Positions 30,932 through 35,384 of a stretch of 35,384 bases of DNA are shown piece after piece; position 1 is the first letter of the stretch; each line of letters begins with the position of its first letter. Location: contig VAWL01000135.1 of the NCBI GenBank assembly GCA_005883965.1, forward strand, positions 1 to 35,384. The letters run 5' to 3'. Made by a program: the position numbers and the translations under genes. The DNA comes from Actinomycetota bacterium (GTDB lineage: Bacteria > Actinomycetota > Thermoleophilia > Gaiellales > Gaiellaceae). The notes below the pieces were generated by a model. The model worked only from the letters and a program-made list of their open reading frames with translations, made no database searches and was not told the DNA's origin.

Positions 30932-33900
30932 ATGCGCACGTGTCCGGCATGCGGGACGGAGAATCCCGAGAAAGCTCGGTTCTGCCTCGAGTGCGGCACC
31001 GCGCTTGTCGACGCCGCGCCTCCGCCGCTGCCGCCGGGCGAGGAGCGCAAGGTGATCACTGCGGTCTTCGTCGACCTGGTCGGCTCGACCGCACGCTCCG
31101 AGCAGCTCGACCCGGAAGATGTCAAAGCCCTGGTCGCTCCCTATCACGCGCGGGTGCGGGCCGAGCTCGAGGGCCACGGCGGGACGTTCGAGAAGTTCAG
31201 CGGCGATGCGATCCTGACCTTGTTCGGGACCCCGAAGGCGCACGAGGACGACCCGGAGCGTGCGATCCGAGCAGGCCTCGCGGTCCGCCGGGCGCTCGCC
31301 GAGCTCAACGCGGAGGACGAGTGGCTCGACCTCCACATCCGGATCGGCATCCACACCGGCGAAGCGCTCATCATGCTCGGCGCGCGCCCGAGCGAGGGCG
31401 AGTGGTCGGCCGCCGGCGACGTGCTGAATACCGCTGCGCGAATCCAGTCTGCCGCGCCGATAGACGGCATCCTCGTCGGTCGGACGACGTATCTCGCGAC
31501 GAAGGACGCGTTCTCCTTCAAGGCGGCCGAGCCCATGCAGGCGAAGGGGAAGGCGGAGCCGGTCGAAGTTTGGGAGGTCGTGGGAACGCAGGACGAAGCG
31601 GGGCCGCGACCGCGCGGCGAAACGGCGCTCATCGGACGCGAAGCCGAGCTCGATGAGCTCCTCGCATTCTGCGATTCGCTCGTCGAGGAGCGCTTCACCG
31701 GGCTGGCGGCGATCGTCGGAGCGCCTGGAGTCGGCAAGAGCCGCCTCCTCCTGGAGCTCGTCGGCCGCCTCGAGGGACGCTTCGACGTCCACTGGGGCAA
31801 GTGCCTCTCCTACGGCGAGGGCATCACGTACTGGCCCATCATGGAGATCTTCAAATCCGCAGCGGGGATCCTGCAGAGCGACGACCGTGAGACGAGCGCG
31901 AAGCGGCTCGACGCCTTTCTGGAGACGCTCGGCACGGAGGACCTCGACGAGCTACGGACGATCGCCTCAGCGCTCTCGAACCTGATTGGGATCCCGACGA
32001 CGCCCCGCGGGACTTACACCACGAGCGATATCTCGCAGGCCGAGCTCCACTGGGGCATCCGGCGCGCACTGGAGATCCTCGCGCGAGAGAAGCCGATGGC
32101 GGTCATTGTCGAGGACCTTCACTGGGCCGAGCCGACGCTGCTCGAGCTGATCTCGTACGTTCTCGGCGAGGAGTCCGACGTGCCGCTGCTGCTCGTCGGG
32201 ACGGCACGCCCGGAGCTCGAGGATGACGCGCCCGGTTTCCTCGGCAGGGAGGGCCAACGGCGCACAATCGAGCTGCAAACGCTCGGGCCCGAGCAGGCCG
32301 CCGCTCTCTTGACGGATCTCACCGGCGACGCCGCGTTCGCCGAGACGCGGTTCGCTGAGGGCCTGATCGCCAACGCGGGCGGCAACCCGCTCTTCATCGA
32401 GGAGACGGTGAGGATGCTGCGCGAGGAGGGGTTGCTCGAACTCGAGCGCTGGCAGGGCGAGGAGATGCGCGACGTCCCCGTTCCGACGAGCGTGCAGGGG
32501 CTGATTAGCTCCCGCCTCGATCGGTTGGCAATAAAGGAAAAGCAGCTCGCCCACCATGCGGCTGTGGTCGGTGCCGTCTTCTGGGCCGGTGCGGTCGCAC
32601 ATCTCGGGGCACAGGAAGGGGCGGCTCGTGAGGATCCGAGACCGGGCCTGACGGAGCTCGAGCGCCGTGACTTCGTCGCGCACCTCAAGGCATCTTCGGT
32701 CGCCGACGACGAGGAGTACGCGTTCAAGCACATCCTCATGCGGGACGTGGCGTACGGGCAGGTGCCGAAGGGCCGCCGCGCTCAGCTCCACCTCGGTTTC
32801 TCGGAGTGGGTGAAGAGCCTGCCGAGCAGCGCCGACGAGTTCGTCGAGATCGTTGCGTGGCACCTCGAACAGGCATGCGTGCTCTCACGGGAGGTCGCTC
32901 GAAGTCCGATCCAGCCGCCGACCAGTGAGGCCGCTGCCGCACTCGCCGACGCCGCGCGGCGTGCGGAGCGGCGCGAGAGCCTCCGCGAGGCGCACCGGTA
33001 CTACACGCGCGCCCTGGAGGTCCTCGACGATAGGCACGACGAGCTGCGCTTCGAGCTGCGCCTGCGCCGCGCGGAGATGGCGATGATGCTCGGGCAGCTC
33101 AAGGAGGCGTGTGAGGAGCTGCTCGAGGTGGCGGAGAACGCATCACGTCTCGACCGCACGGACATCGAGTCAGAGGCGCTGCTCCTGCTCGGTGACATCG
33201 ACCAGCGGCAAGGGCGCATCCCAGAGGCGCACCAACGGCTCACCGAGGCGGAGAGGCTGGCAAGCCTGACCGAAGATGGATCTCTCCGGATCAAGGTCGC
33301 GTTCGTGTTCGCCACCTTCGTGGGCGACTACCAGGGTCGGCACGACGACGCGATCGAGCGCCTCCGAGCCGCCATCGCCACCGTGGAGAAGAACGGCGAC
33401 CCGGCACTCGTGGCCGAGGGCCACCTTCGGATCGCGGCTTTGCTCATGAGCCGAGATCTCGCAGCCGCGGAGCCGGAGCTCCGCCGCTGCCTCGAGCTCG
33501 CCTCCGATCTGGGCAGCCACAGAATGGAAGCGGAGGCGACGTCCTGGCTCGGAATGACCGCCTATCTCCGCGGTCGGCCCGAGGAAGGCGAGCGGCTCTG
33601 CCTGCAGGCCCGAACGTGGTTCGAGCGTACCGGCGATACCTACTTCCAGGTCCAGAACGTCAACCTGGGGTTGGCGATCTTCGCCCTCGACGACGGTCGG
33701 CCTGAGGAGGCGGAGGCATGGCTTCGCGAGGCGCTTCCCGTGGCGCTCCAGATCGGCGGCTGGGCGATGGTCTTCACGTATTGGCGTCTCGCCGAGTCGC
33801 TGGTGGCCCAGGACCGACTGGACGACGCCCGCGAGCTCGTTGCGTTCGCGGCGCGGAGCGCTCCCGAGGAAGACGCCGGCGGCCGCGCTGGGCTGCTGAT

Positions 33901-34201
33901 GGCGGAGGCGGCCGTCGCAACCGCCTCGTACGAGTCGACGGCGGCCGCGACGGCGTTCGCCGAGGCGCTGCGGCTGTTCGAGGAGCTCAACCGCCCAATC
34001 GACCTGGCTGACGCCCGGCTCGCACTCGGCCGGTCTCTTCGTGCGTTCGGCGACGTCGCCGGCGCCAGGACCGAGCTCGAGCGTGCACGGGCGCTCTTCT
34101 CCCGCATCGACGCGACGACGAGGCGCGACGCGATCGACCGCGAGCTGGCGGAGCTAGTCGAGGGGCCGGCTCCCGCCGGCCCCTCGATTGAGCAACGTTG
34201 A
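30932..34201 (+). CDS. Zinc ribbon - class III adenylate cyclase - AAA ATPase - TPR regulator
   Basis: 1089-residue multidomain signalling protein. A double-CxxC zinc ribbon (Cys4, 7, 18, 21) is followed by a class III nucleotidyl cyclase (about 38-215): metal Asp48 (VDLVGSTARSE) and Asp92 (KFSGDAILTLFG), an ATP-type Lys88, and the transition-state GDVLNTAARIQ. An AAA/STAND-like ATPase follows (Walker A GAPGVGKSRLL near 263-273, Walker B VIVEDLHWAEP near 390), then a C-terminal helical region of TPR-like repeats (from about 650; for example LGMTAYLRGRPEEGERLCLQ). All cyclase metal and nucleotide residues are present, so cAMP (or cGMP) formation is likely, gated by the ATPase. No membrane segment. 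TACGCT 6 nt before ATG 30932 supports this start. Confidence 0.92.
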   Translation: MRTCPACGTENPEKARFCLECGTALVDAAPPPLPPGEERKVITAVFVDLVGSTARSEQLDPEDVKALVAPYHARVRAELEGHGGTFEKFSGDAILTLFGTPKAHEDDPERAIRAGLAVRRALAELNAEDEWLDLHIRIGIHTGEALIMLGARPSEGEWSAAGDVLNTAARIQSAAPIDGILVGRTTYLATKDAFSFKAAEPMQAKGKAEPVEVWEVVGTQDEAGPRPRGETALIGREAELDELLAFCDSLVEERFTGLAAIVGAPGVGKSRLLLELVGRLEGRFDVHWGKCLSYGEGITYWPIMEIFKSAAGILQSDDRETSAKRLDAFLETLGTEDLDELRTIASALSNLIGIPTTPRGTYTTSDISQAELHWGIRRALEILAREKPMAVIVEDLHWAEPTLLELISYVLGEESDVPLLLVGTARPELEDDAPGFLGREGQRRTIELQTLGPEQAAALLTDLTGDAAFAETRFAEGLIANAGGNPLFIEETVRMLREEGLLELERWQGEEMRDVPVPTSVQGLISSRLDRLAIKEKQLAHHAAVVGAVFWAGAVAHLGAQEGAAREDPRPGLTELERRDFVAHLKASSVADDEEYAFKHILMRDVAYGQVPKGRRAQLHLGFSEWVKSLPSSADEFVEIVAWHLEQACVLSREVARSPIQPPTSEAAAALADAARRAERRESLREAHRYYTRALEVLDDRHDELRFELRLRRAEMAMMLGQLKEACEELLEVAENASRLDRTDIESEALLLLGDIDQRQGRIPEAHQRLTEAERLASLTEDGSLRIKVAFVFATFVGDYQGRHDDAIERLRAAIATVEKNGDPALVAEGHLRIAALLMSRDLAAAEPELRRCLELASDLGSHRMEAEATSWLGMTAYLRGRPEEGERLCLQARTWFERTGDTYFQVQNVNLGLAIFALDDGRPEEAEAWLREALPVALQIGGWAMVFTYWRLAESLVAQDRLDDARELVAFAARSAPEEDAGGRAGLLMAEAAVATASYESTAAATAFAEALRLFEELNRPIDLADARLALGRSLRAFGDVAGARTELERARALFSRIDATTRRDAIDRELAELVEGPAPAGPSIEQR
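34159..34186 (+). terminator. Strong hairpin inside the last codons of the cyclase gene
   Basis: A perfect 12-bp GC-rich stem (CGAGGGGCCGGC at 34159-34170, GCCGGCCCCTCG at 34175-34186) with a TCCC loop lies within the coding sequence for VEGPAPAGPS, ending 12 bp before the stop codon. It has no U-tract, and the convergent gene ends at 34210. It could act as a terminator or slow the last ribosomes. Confidence 0.4.
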
Positions 34202-34209
34202 TGTTGGTC

Positions 34210-35384
34210 TTACTTCCGGCGGATCAATCCTCCACCGCCGAAGGCGGAGACGGCTGCCGGAGCTTGGCCGATCGGGCTTAGCGCCTGCTTCTGAACCGGC
34301 GCGATCGGGGCTTGAACCACCGGCGGGGCGGAAGCGGGCATGTTCGCCGCAACTGCGACCAGTGAGAGGCAGTCGTTTACGTAGGGTGCCGTCACCTGGA
34401 GCGTGTTCGAGCCAGTCGCCAGGGTGCTGAGGAAGCTGGACGGAAGCGAGAATGACTTGACGTCCCAGAGGTCACCCAACGCATTGGCAGGTCCAGCTGG
34501 CGTTGAAGCGCCCTGGAAGATCCCGCCCTCCTGCACGATCTGCGTCTCGTTCACAAAGATTGCTCCGTCGTCATTGCCATCGCCGCCGAAGTTCTGCCCG
34601 TCGCCGACGATGAAGTCGAGGCTCGCGCTGCCGGTCCCCGGCCACGGGACCCCAGTCAGCGTCTCGCTCCAGCTGTCCGCGGTGTCGGTTTCGTCGGCGA
34701 CGTTCGAGTCGTTCCCGCTCCAAAGCACGACGTTGCGCCAGTTCGCGGCATTGCCGTCGTTGTAGAAAACGATCAAGGACACGCCGTTGATGTCGGCGAT
34801 GATGCTGTTGCCTTCGTCTCGCTTGATGAAGTCGGCAAGGTCGAACGTCCCGCTCCCGCTTGTCAGCCCTGCGGTGACGAGGGTCGTGACGTCCGCCTCG
34901 TACGACTGGCTGTTCGTATAGGGCGCGCCATTGCCTGAGCCCCAGCAGTTGCTGGCCGCCGTGCCGATGTTCGCGCCCGTGATGGACTGGCCCCCGAACG
35001 ACACGGTTGCATTCGAGTTTGCATCGCTCGAACTTGTCGGGCCGTTCCACAAGAGCAACGCCTTGCTAACTGGGCCCGTAATGCCGCTGACGGCGATCGA
35101 CCCTGTGCCGTCGCCAACGTTGCCATTACCCGTGAACCCTCTCATGCCTCCGTAGCCGAACTCCTTGATCTCGGTATCGGTGGCTGTCAACTGCGCACCG
35201 CTCTGGGTGAAGGTCGTGCAGCTGGCGTTGTTGCACGTAGTGGTGCATGTCGAGCCGGTGCAGTTGGTGCTCGTCGAGACGTCCTGTCCACTCTGCGTGT
35301 TCTGGTACGGCACACCATCGACGGTCCCGTGCTGATTGGCCGTGCAGGTGCCAGGCGTATGGCAGTCGGCAAGGACGAGGTTGT
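34210..35384 (-). CDS. Secreted/surface Thr- and Cys-rich protein, 3' part (start outside window)
   Basis: At least 390 residues; the frame is open to the window edge, so the N-terminus is beyond it. The visible part begins with a Cys/Thr-rich segment (ADCHTPGTC, STNCTGSTC, TTTCNNASC) and continues as a beta-rich, Asn/Gly/Ser-rich domain (GGMRGFTGNGNVGDG, KALLLWNGPT, YEADVTTLVTAG, NGVSLIVFYNDG, GASLDFIVGDGQNF-like stretch) resembling DUF3344-type extracellular domains, a tentative match. It ends in a Pro/Ala/Gln linker (PPVVQAPIAPVQKQALSP) and the tail FGGGGLIRRK. There is no LPXTG motif or membrane anchor. Codon use is less G/C-extreme at third positions than in the neighbours. Confidence 0.7.
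   Translation of the reverse strand, partial: NLVLADCHTPGTCTANQHGTVDGVPYQNTQSGQDVSTSTNCTGSTCTTTCNNASCTTFTQSGAQLTATDTEIKEFGYGGMRGFTGNGNVGDGTGSIAVSGITGPVSKALLLWNGPTSSSDANSNATVSFGGQSITGANIGTAASNCWGSGNGAPYTNSQSYEADVTTLVTAGLTSGSGTFDLADFIKRDEGNSIIADINGVSLIVFYNDGNAANWRNVVLWSGNDSNVADETDTADSWSETLTGVPWPGTGSASLDFIVGDGQNFGGDGNDDGAIFVNETQIVQEGGIFQGASTPAGPANALGDLWDVKSFSLPSSFLSTLATGSNTLQVTAPYVNDCLSLVAVAANMPASAPPVVQAPIAPVQKQALSPIGQAPAAVSAFGGGGLIRRK

Noticed and set aside
34210-34260. Sortase or PEP-CTERM type sorting signal at the end of the Thr/Cys-rich protein
   Set aside because: No LPXTG or PEP motif and no hydrophobic segment precede the basic tail.

Overview
The window is high-GC bacterial chromosome. 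Its codon use, two-component systems, an ECF sigma operon and many genes that start directly behind a TANNNT -10 box suggest an actinobacterium, probably of the Thermoleophilia (Gaiellales/Solirubrobacterales type). That placement is inference from style, since no rRNA is present. Three local rearrangements (near 1.70, 7.03-7.51 and 12.30-13.19 kb) break genes. They may be real, or they may be assembly errors of the kind seen in metagenome-derived genomes.

Layout. 0-2.6 kb (-): a secreted S8 protease with a broken frame, divergent from fabI (2.6-3.4 kb, +). 3.6-7.0 kb (-): a small membrane protein, then a NarL-type response regulator and its membrane histidine kinase. 7.03-7.51 kb (+): a stranded C-terminal piece of a flavin-dependent pyridine-nucleotide oxidoreductase carrying a tandem duplication. 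13.25-7.1 kb (-): a five-gene operon read as ECF sigma factor, membrane-anchored propeller protein (putative anti-sigma), M14 carboxypeptidase-propeller fusion, a peroxiredoxin with an in-frame UGA at its catalytic position (probable selenoprotein), and a GT-C-like polytopic membrane protein. The sigma gene is split by a 446-bp direct repeat.

13.4-22.1 kb: a secreted protein, a 12-bp tandem array, RidA and a YbdK-type ligase (-), a serine hydrolase and a propeller/Kelch lipoprotein (+), a cyclic-nucleotide-binding protein (-), a zinc-ribbon Nudix hydrolase (+), a short lipid-kinase-like protein (-), a 49-aa acidic protein, a DUF2231 membrane protein and a secreted orphan (+). 22.2-25.7 kb: thioredoxin (-) divergent from an IleRS-type synthetase (+). 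25.9-30.2 kb: a 1273-aa multi-GAF sensor kinase whose phosphoacceptor histidine is arginine, plus a receiver protein. 30.2-35.4 kb: a secreted CAP protein (-), tRNA-Pro(UGG), a zinc-ribbon/adenylate cyclase/AAA/TPR regulator (+) and the 3' part of a Thr/Cys-rich secreted protein (-).

The strongest new observations are the selenocysteine peroxiredoxin, with a hairpin 21 nt behind its UGA; the histidine-less sensor kinase; and a window-wide leaderless start rule, including two divergent gene pairs whose start codons lie only 18-19 bp apart.
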